Part shown: positions 19,239-27,996 of the stretch, in pieces
Position numbering within the stretch: position 1 is the first letter of the stretch
Layout: the number at the start of each line of letters is the position of its first letter
Source of the DNA: Pontibacter coccineus
GTDB lineage: Bacteria > Bacteroidota > Bacteroidia > Cytophagales > Hymenobacteraceae
Assembly (NCBI RefSeq): GCF_030546575.1
Contig: NZ_JAUOTN010000004.1
Coordinates: 558,001 to 622,000 of the forward strand
Direction: 5' to 3'
DNA length: 64,000 bases
Program-made: the position numbers and the translations under genes
The notes under the pieces: generated by a model
Told to the model about the DNA's origin: nothing
The model's input: the letters and a program-made list of their open reading frames with translations, nothing else
Database searches by the model: none

Positions 19239-19654
19239 ATGAAACTCGCAAATTTCGAGTTAGAGGATACAGTTACACTTTGTTATGCAGGAAAGTACGT
19301 GGACCTTCATAATGATTATAACTTCTATGAATTCAAGTATTCAATATCCTCTCAAGTACTCGAAATGCAATGGCATAAATTAGATTGTAAAGAATCCATC
19401 TCAAATAATGTAGATAAAATAAAATTATACTTTAGTGGGATAAACTTCCTGAAGATACAAGAAAGGGATAGGGAAATGCCTGTCAGCGAGGACAATGTGT
19501 TGATGCTATTGGGTTTCTACCTCAAGAAATGCGGGAGGATATGGAAAGTTTTGGTGTGAAGCCAGATTATGAAAATGATGATATGATTATCATTTTCCGA
19601 GGTGGACAGACCTTCAAAATAAATGCGGAAGAGGTTAAACTGGTAATAGAGTAA
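19239..19654 (+). pseudogene. AT-rich hypothetical gene with a frameshift
   Basis: The first frame (ATG 19239) encodes about 90 clean residues and then stops at 19559 after an unlikely tail. A second frame, offset by -1, is open from 19472 and continues sensibly (GFLPQEMREDMESFGVKP ... MIIIFRGGQTFKINAEEV) to a TAA at 19652-19654. The two frames meet at the shared GF near 19511-19514. A one-base loss between about 19472 and 19514, or a sequencing error, would explain this. The whole product would be about 138 residues. I do not recognise the family. The gene is much richer in A+T than nuoD and has no copy of the octamer, which suggests recent arrival. Confidence 0.55.
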
Positions 19655-19731
19655 AACATTTGTTAACCACACCTTTACTGTAACTACGCCACAGCAAAGC
19701 CCAGTCCGTTAGGCAAAATGAAAGTTATAGA

Positions 19732-20124
19732 ATGAAAGGCCTCACTTTATCAATACTGACAATATTATCAGTCCTTTATTGTCTTCGCTTCGGGTATATC
19801 TGGACAGCCTATGGGCATGGGGGACAAATGATTGGAATACCCTTCGCCCTACTAATGATCGGCTTGACAATAAGGTATGTAGCAGTTAAGATTGAAAGGA
19901 AAAAAGAAAAGATGTTTTATGGGGCTCTGTTTTATTTCTCTGCATTGGCCTTGTTCAGCATAACAATAGAAATAATCAGAAGCAGTAACTCGAATTACTT
20001 TGAGCTACTTTATGTAGAGCCAGGGGGAATTGTGAATAAAATATTCATGGCATTTGCAGCCGCTGGAGTTATCGCAACATTTCTGAAATTTCGCCAGATA
20101 AATAAACAGGAAGCTATAGAATAG
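19732..20124 (+). CDS. Small polytopic membrane protein, unknown function
   Basis: A 130-residue protein with about four hydrophobic segments (residues 5-22, 30-50, 61-80 and 100-117) and short basic loops (KIERKKEKMF). No motif I recognise. It is AT-rich like the preceding broken gene and lies in the accessory block between nuoC and nuoD. Confidence 0.55.
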   Translation: MKGLTLSILTILSVLYCLRFGYIWTAYGHGGQMIGIPFALLMIGLTIRYVAVKIERKKEKMFYGALFYFSALALFSITIEIIRSSNSNYFELLYVEPGGIVNKIFMAFAAAGVIATFLKFRQINKQEAIE

Positions 20125-20291
20125 AATCTCTTTGGCTAGCCCAGCACATAAGCCAAGCTTTGGCTATACTTTGCTCACCTCATGTACCAACCAGTTAAAT
20201 AGACAGGCTATACCTATGGCGTATGTGCTGCAGATCAGATTCTTTAGCCAGAACTAAGCAAACAGATTGACTTCTAACACCTCCTGAACGC

Positions 20292-20744
20292 ATGCTATAC
20301 CTGAAAAGAACCGATTCGGATGATTCTGACTTTGTAGCGCTGGTAAAACTGCTCGACGCTGACCTGGCTATCAGGGATGGAGAAGAGCACGCCTTTTATG
20401 CACAGTACAACAGGATCGACAAGATAAAGCATGTGGTGCTGGCTTACGAAGACGAAAAGCCTTTGGGCTGTGGGGCGATAAAGGAATTTGTGCCGGGCAC
20501 CATGGAAGTGAAGCGCATGTACGTGCTGCCCGATGGGAGGAATAAAGGTATAGCGAGCCGGGTGCTGTTGGAACTGGAAACCTGGGCACGAGAACTCTCT
20601 TTTGAAAAGTGCATCCTGGAAACTGGGTTGAAGCAGCCGGAAGCGATCGGACTCTACAAAAAGAGTGGCTACCAGTTGATCCCGAACTATGGGCAGTATG
20701 TTGGTGTGGAGAACAGCGTGTGCTTTGAGAAAGTGCTACACTAA
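20292..20744 (+). CDS. GNAT-family N-acetyltransferase
   Basis: A 150-residue acetyl-CoA-dependent transferase. The acetyl-CoA motif A is visible (VKRMYVLPDGRNKGIASRVL, near residues 74-93, with the R/Q-x-x-G-x-G/A pattern as GRNKGIA). The C-terminal motif B region follows (ETGLKQPEAIGLYKKSGYQ). The substrate, perhaps a small amine or a toxin or drug, cannot be inferred. G+C here is close to that of the backbone, so the block between nuoC and nuoD is a mosaic. Confidence 0.85.
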   Translation: MLYLKRTDSDDSDFVALVKLLDADLAIRDGEEHAFYAQYNRIDKIKHVVLAYEDEKPLGCGAIKEFVPGTMEVKRMYVLPDGRNKGIASRVLLELETWARELSFEKCILETGLKQPEAIGLYKKSGYQLIPNYGQYVGVENSVCFEKVLH

Positions 20745-20897
20745 ACTGCCTTCTTTGCTATACCTCCGGCTTCTCCAGTAAGGAATTTTCGGAAGAGGTC
20801 AGTTGCACACGCTTACCACGGGAGCCGCCTTATTCGTTATCGTTAGGTGCTTCTGGGTGGAACTCTATTAATGCATCATACTAAAACGGCTCAACCC

Positions 20898-21290
20898 ATG
20901 AACACAGAATGGCACTTCCTGGTGATGATTGTCGCCTCTCTGCTTGTATTCTTTCTCGTGATCCGGGCGGTATTGCCGGGGCAGGAGTTTCTGCAGAAAA
21001 AGTATACGGTGGTGGTGCTCTCCCTCTGGGTAGTGGTTGTCGGGATGCTGTTTGGCAAGTACGGCGCGACCTGGGGCTTGCCCTGGTGGATCTACTACCC
21101 GGCTCCCATGCTGATGACCGTCTTGTTGCCACCGTTCGTCCTGAAACTGAGAAAAACCAAAACGATCCTATACCTGGTTCTGAGCTTTCTCTCGGCACCT
21201 TTCATACACATCTTTTTTTCATTCTGCTGCGGCTGGACAGAGTACATGCCCTTCTGGGAAATTCCATCCGCACAGGCTTTGTTTCTCTAA
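20898..21290 (+). CDS. Membrane protein of unknown function
   Basis: About 130 residues from the ATG at 20898 (MNTEWHFLVM), with four hydrophobic segments. The longer frame from 20847 adds a non-hydrophobic leader and is less likely. A KLRKTK loop precedes the last helix. I recognise no family. It sits in the nuoC-nuoD insertion between the acetyltransferase gene and another membrane-protein gene. Confidence 0.5.
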   Translation: MNTEWHFLVMIVASLLVFFLVIRAVLPGQEFLQKKYTVVVLSLWVVVVGMLFGKYGATWGLPWWIYYPAPMLMTVLLPPFVLKLRKTKTILYLVLSFLSAPFIHIFFSFCCGWTEYMPFWEIPSAQALFL

Positions 21291-21502
21291 AAGGTCCTGC
21301 TAGTGCGAGCCAGTAGCTTACGCTTACTCTAAGAACATAATGGCAGGTGCGAACTGCAAGCTTGCGTAGGAACTGTAATCAGGAACAAGTGATCCCTAGG
21401 GCGGGAGTTCCGGAGTTTTTTGCCTTCAGATTACCGTGAACATCAAGGTCAGAAATTGACCCAAAGCCTATAAACTATGGAGTTAAATTCAATGCAGAAA
21501 CT

Positions 21503-22090
21503 ATGAACGAAAAGAGATTCTTTAAAATCCGGCTGTATTTCACAGCAATGGTAACAGTGGCTATTTGGTCGCTTCTGGCCTGGGACCATTTTCAAGGAGG
21601 CGTGCCGAGCCACCACATCGCGGCAGATAAAGACATGCCCGCGATTTCTAATTGGTGGGGCGCTCTTTTGCTTCCGCTGCTGACCTGGGTGCTGCTGCAC
21701 CGCATCCAAAGAAGGGTGTTTGGTGCCAAAGTTGACTCCTCTGCCATTCCTGGGGCGTTGCGGCACGTGGTCTACAGGTTTGCTGGCGCTTTGTTATTCG
21801 GAGTCCTGATTGCCGTTCTCTTTACATTGGGGTACAATGATGTGACGGGCTACCTGGTGTTAGGGCTGCTTCCGCTTGCCATCCTGTTTCCGCTTTATCG
21901 GGCCGAGTGTCTGCTAGGGTTTGTCATGGCCATGACTTTTACTTTCGGGGCCGTGCTTCCAACTGCATTTGGGTCATTCCTGGTTCTGATGGGCCTGGTG
22001 CTCTACCGCATCGTCCGGCCGGCCATCCTATATGTCCTGCCAAAGATCGCGTTCCTGGCATCGTTGAGTAAAGAGAAACCCCATCAGTAA
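21503..22090 (+). CDS. Membrane protein of unknown function
   Basis: A 195-residue protein with a basic N-terminus and about five hydrophobic segments, including paired helices around residues 90-140. No motif is recognised. Its stop lies 4 bases before the next start, so it is very likely co-transcribed with the oxidoreductase gene at 22095. Confidence 0.55.
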   Translation: MNEKRFFKIRLYFTAMVTVAIWSLLAWDHFQGGVPSHHIAADKDMPAISNWWGALLLPLLTWVLLHRIQRRVFGAKVDSSAIPGALRHVVYRFAGALLFGVLIAVLFTLGYNDVTGYLVLGLLPLAILFPLYRAECLLGFVMAMTFTFGAVLPTAFGSFLVLMGLVLYRIVRPAILYVLPKIAFLASLSKEKPHQ

Positions 22091-22094
22091 GCAG

Positions 22095-23087
22095 ATGAAA
22101 AGCGATATGTCTCCCATCGTCACCATGAAAGCAGCTGTACATACCCGGTACGGACCACCCGAAGTCGTCAGTATCAGGGAGGTTCCCAAGCCGGAGCCCA
22201 AAGACAATGAGGTACTGATCCGGGTCTACGCCTCGACCGTTAACCGCACCGACAGCGGGTTCCGGAGTGCCGAATATTTCATTTCGAGGTTCTGGAGCGG
22301 CCTGCTTCGACCTAAGTGCCAAATACTTGGTTGTGAGTTCGCTGGCGAGATAGAGGCGGTGGGCAAGGAGGTGAAAGTAGCAAAGGTCGGGGCGAAGGTT
22401 TTCGGATTTAACGACAAGAAATGGGGCGGGCACGGTCAGTACATCACGTTGGAGGAAAACGACCCTTTCACGACTATACCCGAAGGCCTGACCTACGAAG
22501 AGGCTGCCCCGATAACCGAGGGCGCGCACTATGCGTTGGGCCATATTCGGGCAGCAAAAGTCGCCCGCGGGCAATCTGTGCTGGTTTATGGGGCGACGGG
22601 TGCTATCGGGTCGGCGGCAGTGCAGCTGCTCAAACATTTCGAGGCACACGTAACGGCAGTGTGTTCTACCAAACACGTAGCACTTGTCGAATCGCTGGGG
22701 GCTGACGTGGTCATCGATTACACGCAGGAAGATTATGCCCAGGCTGGCCACAGGTATGACGTGGTGTTGGATGCCGTCGGGAAAACGTCTTTTGGGCACT
22801 GCAAACCTGTCCTGGCGGAAAAAGGCATTTACATCTCCACGGAGCTCGGCAAAAACTGGGAGAATGTCTACCTGCCACTTCTAACACTGCTGGGAAAGGG
22901 CAAGAAGGTGCTGTTCCCTATACCTACCATCAGCAAAGCAGACGTGGAATTCCTGAAGCAATTGGTGGAGCGCAAGGAGTTTAAGCCTGTAGAGGACAGG
23001 CGCTATACCTTAGAGCAGATCGTGGATGCTTACCGGTATGTCGAGACAGGGCAGAAAGTTGGCAATGTGATCATCACGCTGCCTTAG
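22095..23087 (+). CDS. MDR-family NAD(P)-dependent oxidoreductase
   Basis: A 330-residue medium-chain dehydrogenase/reductase. It has an N-terminal GroES-like fold (KAAVHTRYGPPEVV, YASTVNRTDSGFR) and a Rossmann domain with VYGATGAIGSAAVQLLK near residue 167. The usual catalytic zinc Cys is not evident in the first domain (NRTDSG in place of a Cys motif), which fits the zinc-free quinone oxidoreductase-like branch. ATG 22125 (MKAAVHTRYG) is an alternative start. The substrate is unknown. It is the last gene of the block that separates nuoC from nuoD and is convergent with nuoC. Confidence 0.82.
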   Translation: MKSDMSPIVTMKAAVHTRYGPPEVVSIREVPKPEPKDNEVLIRVYASTVNRTDSGFRSAEYFISRFWSGLLRPKCQILGCEFAGEIEAVGKEVKVAKVGAKVFGFNDKKWGGHGQYITLEENDPFTTIPEGLTYEEAAPITEGAHYALGHIRAAKVARGQSVLVYGATGAIGSAAVQLLKHFEAHVTAVCSTKHVALVESLGADVVIDYTQEDYAQAGHRYDVVLDAVGKTSFGHCKPVLAEKGIYISTELGKNWENVYLPLLTLLGKGKKVLFPIPTISKADVEFLKQLVERKEFKPVEDRRYTLEQIVDAYRYVETGQKVGNVIITLP

Positions 23088-23132
23088 GACATTATAAGCT
23101 AGCCACAACAGGTCGTTTACAAGGCAGATTGA

Positions 23133-23729
23133 TTACTCCGGTTTCTCCCGCTTGTCCGTAAACGGATCTTCATGCGAGATCAACTTGACAGGCTCACCCC
23201 GGAAGCCGCTGTTTTCGTTGTGCTGGTCGTAGGGCACCTTAATGCCGTGGTAATAGTCTTGCAATTGGTAGTCCTTGCGGAGCGGGTGGCCCTCCCAGTC
23301 GGCGGCGCAGAGGATGCGGCGCATGTCGGGGTGGTCTTTAAAAAGGATGCCCACCAGGTCGAAGATCTCGCGCTCCTGCCAGTCGGCGGTGCGCCAGATG
23401 TGGCTCACGGTTGGCACGACAGGTATAGGTTCTGCTGTTGTGCTGTTGCGCGCTACGATCACCTTGAGCATCAAGTGATGGTCGTACGGTATGGAGTAGA
23501 GGTTATACACCACTTCCATGGTGCCGGCTTCGGGACCGTTGTCTATACCTGTCACGCTGGAGAGGAAGTCGAAATAAGTCGCTTCGTTGTCGTGCAGCTC
23601 CAGGCATACCTCCGCCAGGCGCTCTGTTTGTAGCACCAGGTAGGGCTGCAGGTTGTCGGCGTTCTCCGATACGATCACCTCTGCCCCAAACTGCGCTGCT
23701 ATAAAGTCTCTTAACTCTCCGAAAAGCAT
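23133..23729 (-). CDS. nuoC: NADH-quinone oxidoreductase subunit C
   Basis: A 198-residue peripheral-arm subunit of complex I (30 kDa family). The signature RTADWQEREIFDLVGILFKDHPDMRRIL and the following HPLRKDY motif (residues about 110-155) are conserved. It is separate from NuoD, and its usual downstream partner lies 4.1 kb away. The 61-base gap to nuoB and the adjacent nuoB 3' end are made of an AATGAATAATGA-type simple repeat. Confidence 0.94.
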   Translation of the reverse strand: MLFGELRDFIAAQFGAEVIVSENADNLQPYLVLQTERLAEVCLELHDNEATYFDFLSSVTGIDNGPEAGTMEVVYNLYSIPYDHHLMLKVIVARNSTTAEPIPVVPTVSHIWRTADWQEREIFDLVGILFKDHPDMRRILCAADWEGHPLRKDYQLQDYYHGIKVPYDQHNENSGFRGEPVKLISHEDPFTDKREKPE

Positions 23730-23734
23730 AGCTT

Positions 23735-23925
23735 TTTAATTAGTAATGAATAATGACTGAGTGGTGATCAATGATTAATGAACAATCGCTTTAAGTGACC
23801 GGGTTTTGCTGATCATCCGAAGTGGATGGATCATTATTCATACCTAATTCATCATTACTTATTTTTGGCTCCTCATTAGTCATTATTAATTCTTCATTAT
23901 TCATTCCTCCCTTCATTCTTTTCGC
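23735..23925. repeat. AATGAATAATGA-type simple repeat (nuoC-nuoB)
   Basis: Degenerate tandem words such as TAATGAATAATGA and, on the other strand, TCATTATTAATTC fill the spacer. They run on into the 3' coding end of nuoB (about 23791-23925). A further stretch of the same kind lies at about 24428-24478 between nuoB and nuoA. The composition contrasts sharply with the GC-rich nuo coding sequence. Confidence 0.7.
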
Positions 23926-24429
23926 CATAATCTGCTGCACGGCTCTTGGTTCGCGGATGGTTTCCTGGCGGATGATCTCCTGCAGGCGCAGGAAGCCACC
24001 GATGAGCGCCTCCGGCCTTGGCGGACAGCCGGGCACATACACATCTACCGGTATGATGCGGTCCACACCCTTCACCACATGGTAGCCGTGCTCCCAGTAA
24101 GGGCCGCCGCAGTTAGAGCAGCTGCCCATCGAAATCACGTAGCGCGGCTCCGGCATCTGCTCGTAGAGGCGGCGCACGCGGTCAGCCATCTTAAAGGTCA
24201 CAGTGCCCGCCACGATCATCACATCCGACTGACGAGGCGAGGCGCGCGGTATAATGCCGAAGCGGTCGAGGTCGTAGCCGGAAGCGTAAGCCCCCATCAT
24301 CTCGATGGCGCAGCAGGCCAGGCCGAAACCCATCGGGAACAGCGAAGTCAGTCGGGCCCAGTTGAGCAGGTCGTCCAGTTTGGTGATGATCACACCGCCT
24401 TCTCCCGTCTTGTCCTGTGGAATGTTCAA
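23791..24429 (-). CDS. nuoB: NADH-quinone oxidoreductase subunit B with repeat-derived tail
   Basis: A 212-residue subunit of complex I that holds the N2 iron-sulfur cluster next to the quinone site. The four ligands are visible: the Cys pair in [12 protein letters not shown], one in GSCSNCGG and one in [13 protein letters not shown]. The conserved fold ends near residue 173 ([11 protein letters not shown]). The last 39 residues ([23 protein letters not shown] and so on) are encoded by an AT-rich simple repeat like that in the flanking spacers. This tail looks like read-through into expanded repeat DNA and is unlikely to be structured. Confidence 0.94.
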   Translation of the reverse strand: MNIPQDKTGEGGVIITKLDDLLNWARLTSLFPMGFGLACCAIEMMGAYASGYDLDRFGIIPRASPRQSDVMIVAGTVTFKMADRVRRLYEQMPEPRYVISMGSCSNCGGPYWEHGYHVVKGVDRIIPVDVYVPGCPPRPEALIGGFLRLQEIIRQETIREPRAVQQIMAKRMKGGMNNEELIMTNEEPKISNDELGMNNDPSTSDDQQNPVT

Positions 24430-24514
24430 TGGTTAATGATTAGTGATTAATGACGAATGAATAGTGAGTAATACATGGATTTCACGCTAATGACCTGTGC
24501 TTGCCGACTATTGC

Positions 24515-25030
24515 TTACAGATTACTGTCAGATTGTTTACTGTTATAGCTATTGGCTTTTCGCTGTTCGTTTAAGCGCTCGTACACCTCCTTAGGTATAC
24601 GCGATCGGCTTTGCGGCACCACAGGCTTTGGTCTGATCCAGTCGAGGTGGCCTTTTACCCAGGCATAAGCCAGGCCCAGCGCCAGCACGCCAATGAAGAT
24701 GAACATCTCGATCAGGGCAAACCAGCCCCATACGCCGTCGGTGGCTTCGATCAGGTCGCGGCGACCGAACACGGTAGCCCACGGAAACAGGAAGGCCAGC
24801 TCCACATCAAAAATGATGAAGATAAGCGCTACCACATAAAACCGCGGGTTGAACTGCACCCAGGAATTGCCGATCGGCTCCTCACCCGACTCGTAGGTGG
24901 TTAGCTTTTCGGGGTTAGGCCGGCTAGGGCGTATAAGCCGGGCGGTAAACAGACCGATCACCACGAAAATAGCTCCCCCGATCAGGAAGAGCAGGATGGT
25001 TCCGAAGTCAGAAAGGTAGGTTTCCTCCAT
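24515..25030 (-). CDS. nuoA: NADH-quinone oxidoreductase subunit A
   Basis: A 171-residue membrane subunit of complex I with three membrane helices (about residues 9-32, 80-102 and 108-130). Between helices one and two it has the family motif [24 protein letters not shown], followed by [12 protein letters not shown]. The C-terminus is longer than in E. coli (147 residues) and hydrophilic. It is the first gene of the truncated nuoABC cluster and is divergent from the thioredoxin/NHL gene. Confidence 0.95.
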   Translation of the reverse strand: MEETYLSDFGTILLFLIGGAIFVVIGLFTARLIRPSRPNPEKLTTYESGEEPIGNSWVQFNPRFYVVALIFIIFDVELAFLFPWATVFGRRDLIEATDGVWGWFALIEMFIFIGVLALGLAYAWVKGHLDWIRPKPVVPQSRSRIPKEVYERLNEQRKANSYNSKQSDSNL

Positions 25031-25229
25031 AGTGCCGAAGCAGTTTTACACAAATTTACGATAAAATAACTTCTTGGCATAAGCCCTGTTATGGCTGCAG
25101 GCAAAGGGCACGCACAGGTATAGCAAGACGGCTACAGCACAAATACCCAAAAGCACTCTGCCAGCGTTATACCAACAACCTTTCCCGATCTATACCTGTA
25201 CGAGAGAATCCACACTAAACCAAAAGCAA

Positions 25230-26642
25230 ATGCTCACCGGACGCGTTAATGCACCAGAGATCAATACCCCGCACGGCTGGCTCAACACCGACCGGCGCTG
25301 GTCTATCAAAGACTTCAGAGGCAAGATCGTACTGCTGGATTTCTGGACATTTGGCTGCATCAACTGTCAGCACATCGTGCCGGACCTGAACCGACTGGAA
25401 GAGGAATTTGCCGACATTCTGGTAGTGATCGGTGTACACTCCGCCAAGTTCGATGCCGAGAAGCAGAGCGAAACCATCCGGCAGGCCATTCAGAAATTTG
25501 GGGTGGAGCACCCGGTGGTGAACGATGCCGACTTTGCCATCTGGAACCTGTATGGCATAAAAGCCTGGCCAACGACCGTGCTCATCGACCCGAACGGAAA
25601 AGTGGTGGGGCAGCATGCCGGAGAGAACGTGTACGACACCGTGCGGCCCTACATCCAGCGCATGAAAGAGGAGTTCCTAGACGAACTCAACCAGACACCT
25701 ATACCTGTGCAGCCTGAGAAGCAAGATGAAAGTGCTCTGTCATTCCCCTCCAAGCTGATCAACGACTCCGAAGGCAACCTATACCTGTCCGACAGCGGGC
25801 ACAACCGCATCCTGAAACTGAACCAGCAGGGACAGGTGCTGGAGGTGATCGGCAGTGGCGAAAGGGGCTTCAACAATGGCGGCTATGCCGATACTACTTT
25901 TAACGAACCACACGGGCTGGCCCTGCATGACGATGTGCTGTATGTGGCCGATGCCAAGAACAACGCCATTCGCAAAATAGACCTGCGGCACCGGATGGTG
26001 AGCACCGCCGCCGGAACCGGCGAACTGGAATACTACTTCCACGACGACAAGCGCAGCGAACCCGTGAACCCCAACAGTCCCTGGGATTTGCTCATACATG
26101 GCAAAAGCATGTTTATCGCCAACGCCGGTAACCATCAGATCCTGCGCATGGATTTGGAAACCGAGCAGGTATACCGATTTGCGGGCAGCGGTCGCGAAGC
26201 CCTCACCGACGGATTGCTGGACGAAGCCGCCTTCAACCAGCCCAGCGGACTATCCATCCGGGGCGAAGTGCTTTATGTGGCCGATGCCGAGGCCAGTGCC
26301 ATCCGTACCGTCAACCTCAAAACAGGTATGGTGCTTACTCCACTTGGGCGTGGCCTCTTCGACTTTGGCGATGTGGACGGCCACGTGGACGATGCCCTGC
26401 TGCAGCACTGCGTCGGACTGCAGGTAATCGACAGCGACGTGTACATTGCCGACACCTACAACGGCAAGATCAAGGTGCTCGACATGGAGCATCACCGCGT
26501 GCGCACCCTTACCGCCGGTCTGCGCGAACCCAACGATGTGCTATACCTGAACGGCCGCCTGTGGGTCACCAGCACCAACAGCCACCAACTCTTCCTGGTC
26601 GATCTGCACACAGGCGCGAAAGAAGAAGTGAAAGTGGTTTAA
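25230..26642 (+). CDS. Thioredoxin-like/NHL-repeat protein (NHLRC2-like)
   Basis: A 470-residue two-domain protein. Residues about 10-155 are a thioredoxin/TlpA-like fold with the redox motif FGCINCQH near residue 48 (CxxC) and the cis-proline region AWPTTVLIDPNG. Residues about 170-460 form an NHL beta-propeller with repeated units such as LYLSDSGHNRILKLN, LYVADAKNNAIRKID and VYIADTYNGKIKVLD. This order is that of animal NHLRC2 and bacterial relatives, whose exact role is unknown. No signal peptide is seen, so the protein is probably cytoplasmic. Confidence 0.85.
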   Translation: MLTGRVNAPEINTPHGWLNTDRRWSIKDFRGKIVLLDFWTFGCINCQHIVPDLNRLEEEFADILVVIGVHSAKFDAEKQSETIRQAIQKFGVEHPVVNDADFAIWNLYGIKAWPTTVLIDPNGKVVGQHAGENVYDTVRPYIQRMKEEFLDELNQTPIPVQPEKQDESALSFPSKLINDSEGNLYLSDSGHNRILKLNQQGQVLEVIGSGERGFNNGGYADTTFNEPHGLALHDDVLYVADAKNNAIRKIDLRHRMVSTAAGTGELEYYFHDDKRSEPVNPNSPWDLLIHGKSMFIANAGNHQILRMDLETEQVYRFAGSGREALTDGLLDEAAFNQPSGLSIRGEVLYVADAEASAIRTVNLKTGMVLTPLGRGLFDFGDVDGHVDDALLQHCVGLQVIDSDVYIADTYNGKIKVLDMEHHRVRTLTAGLREPNDVLYLNGRLWVTSTNSHQLFLVDLHTGAKEEVKVV

Positions 26643-26761
26643 GTTAGAAAGTCTGGAAGTTAGAAAGTTAGAAAAGGTGTGTTTGTAGCGACGTTATACT
26701 GTAATGTTGTGGTGGGATAGCGAACGGCTTGAGATAGGTATAGATAAAGAACTTTTTGTAG

Positions 26762-27148
26762 GGACAGGTCAAAGCTGTCTGAACCGCTCCACCTTCTCCC
26801 TCGCTCGCGTCCCGCGAGTGTGAGCTATCTGGCGGACTCTGGCCGCTTTCCCAGATACTCTTTTCAGATGTCGAGATGCACTCGAATGCACCCAAATGCT
26901 CTTTCGGACATCCATGTCCGGAAGCCATCTGTTGGGGATGTCTACATCCCCGTGCTCATGTTCACAGGTATACAGGGACACGGATGTCCCCGGCAGGAAT
27001 ACTTTCGGACACGGATGTCCGAAAGAGCGCTATAACTGACACACGGGGATTAGGAAATCCCCGACCGTTTGCTTCGGGATTGATAAATCCCGAAGAGCCT
27101 TTGAGAGCCTTACAGAAATATTCGTTTGCAGAGGCAGGTCGCGACCTG
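26762..27148. repeat. Array of seven or more short perfect hairpins
   Basis: The 526-base gap between genes holds a run of inverted repeats with 2-4 base loops. CGGACAT/ATGTCCG is at 26905-26920. GGGGATGT/ACATCCCC is at 26934-26951. GGGACA/TGTCCC is at 26975-26990. CTTTCGGACA/TGTCCGAAAG is at 27002-27025. CGGGGATT/AATCCCCG is at 27044-27063. CTTCGGGATT/AATCCCGAAG is at 27072-27095. The palindrome CAGGTCGCGACCTG is at 27135-27148. CTCGCG/CGCGAG (26804-26818) and GACAG/CTGTC (26763-26779) lie upstream. The first and last members share the frame CAGGTC...CTGTC(T/A)GAA, so related modules bracket the array. No coding sequence explains it. Confidence 0.85.
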
Positions 27149-27168
27149 TCAGAATCGTGGATGAACAG

Positions 27169-27801
27169 CTATACCTTAACCGTCACTTTCGCCTCGATCA
27201 GGTTATTGCGCATCCGCTGGAAGAAGCGGAGCGTGACCTGGAAGATCGGGCTCATGATGAAGGTATAGAAGAAAGTGGCGATGAAGATCGGGCCGCCCAG
27301 CAGATAGCCTATACCCAGAATCGCGCACTCCACCACCATGCGGGTACGGCTCACAGACGTGTTCAGTCGCTCCGACAAAGCCAGCATGAACCCGTCGCGC
27401 GGACCGGCACCCACACCGCCTGCGACATACAGACCACCGGCTATACCTCCTATAATAACAGAAGCAGCCAGGTTCAGATAATCTAGCGACGTGTTGGTAG
27501 CCGATGGCAGGAAGTCGAGCCAAAGGAACATGTCCATGAAGGGGCCGATGAGGAGCGCATTAAGGAAGGTGCCCACGTTGATGTACTTCCGGTTAACGAA
27601 CCACGAAATGATGACGAAGAGCAAGCCCACCAGCACGCTCCAGGTACCGATCGTGAAGCCCATGTGTTGAAACAGCGCCACGTTCAGCACCTCCCAGGGG
27701 TGCAGGCCCAGGTACTTCACCTTCACGGCAATGGCGTTGGCAAAGCCGAACAGAAGCAATCCAAGGAAAAAAAAACTATAACTAACTACTTTTTCGCGCA
27801 T
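27169..27801 (-). CDS. YczE/YyaS/YitT-family membrane protein
   Basis: A 210-residue integral membrane protein with about five helices. The glycine-rich motif GGIAGGLYVAGGVGAGPRDG (about 118-137) and the short basic segment SERLNTSVSRTRMVVE are typical of the YczE/YitT-type family. Function is undetermined, though some members relate to antibiotic export or lipopeptide production. It converges on the hairpin array. Confidence 0.82.
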   Translation of the reverse strand: MREKVVSYSFFFLGLLLFGFANAIAVKVKYLGLHPWEVLNVALFQHMGFTIGTWSVLVGLLFVIISWFVNRKYINVGTFLNALLIGPFMDMFLWLDFLPSATNTSLDYLNLAASVIIGGIAGGLYVAGGVGAGPRDGFMLALSERLNTSVSRTRMVVECAILGIGYLLGGPIFIATFFYTFIMSPIFQVTLRFFQRMRNNLIEAKVTVKV

Positions 27802-27996
27802 AATATGGTAACCCCTTTTCAGAACAGAGGTTGGCTAAGAACAAATTCGGGCGCAAGAAAGTTAAAATCGGCCGGAAATTGCAGGTATAATTTCAGCCAG
27901 TGCAAGATTAAGGCAGTCTTAGTATGTGACCGGAAGCGCTATGTTATTTTTTTGATGAAAAATTATTATATTCACACATAAAAACCATATTGCCCG

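Noticed and set aside
26762-27148. CRISPR array in the hairpin region
   Set aside because: The units differ in sequence and spacing, there are no equal-length spacers, and no cas gene is near.
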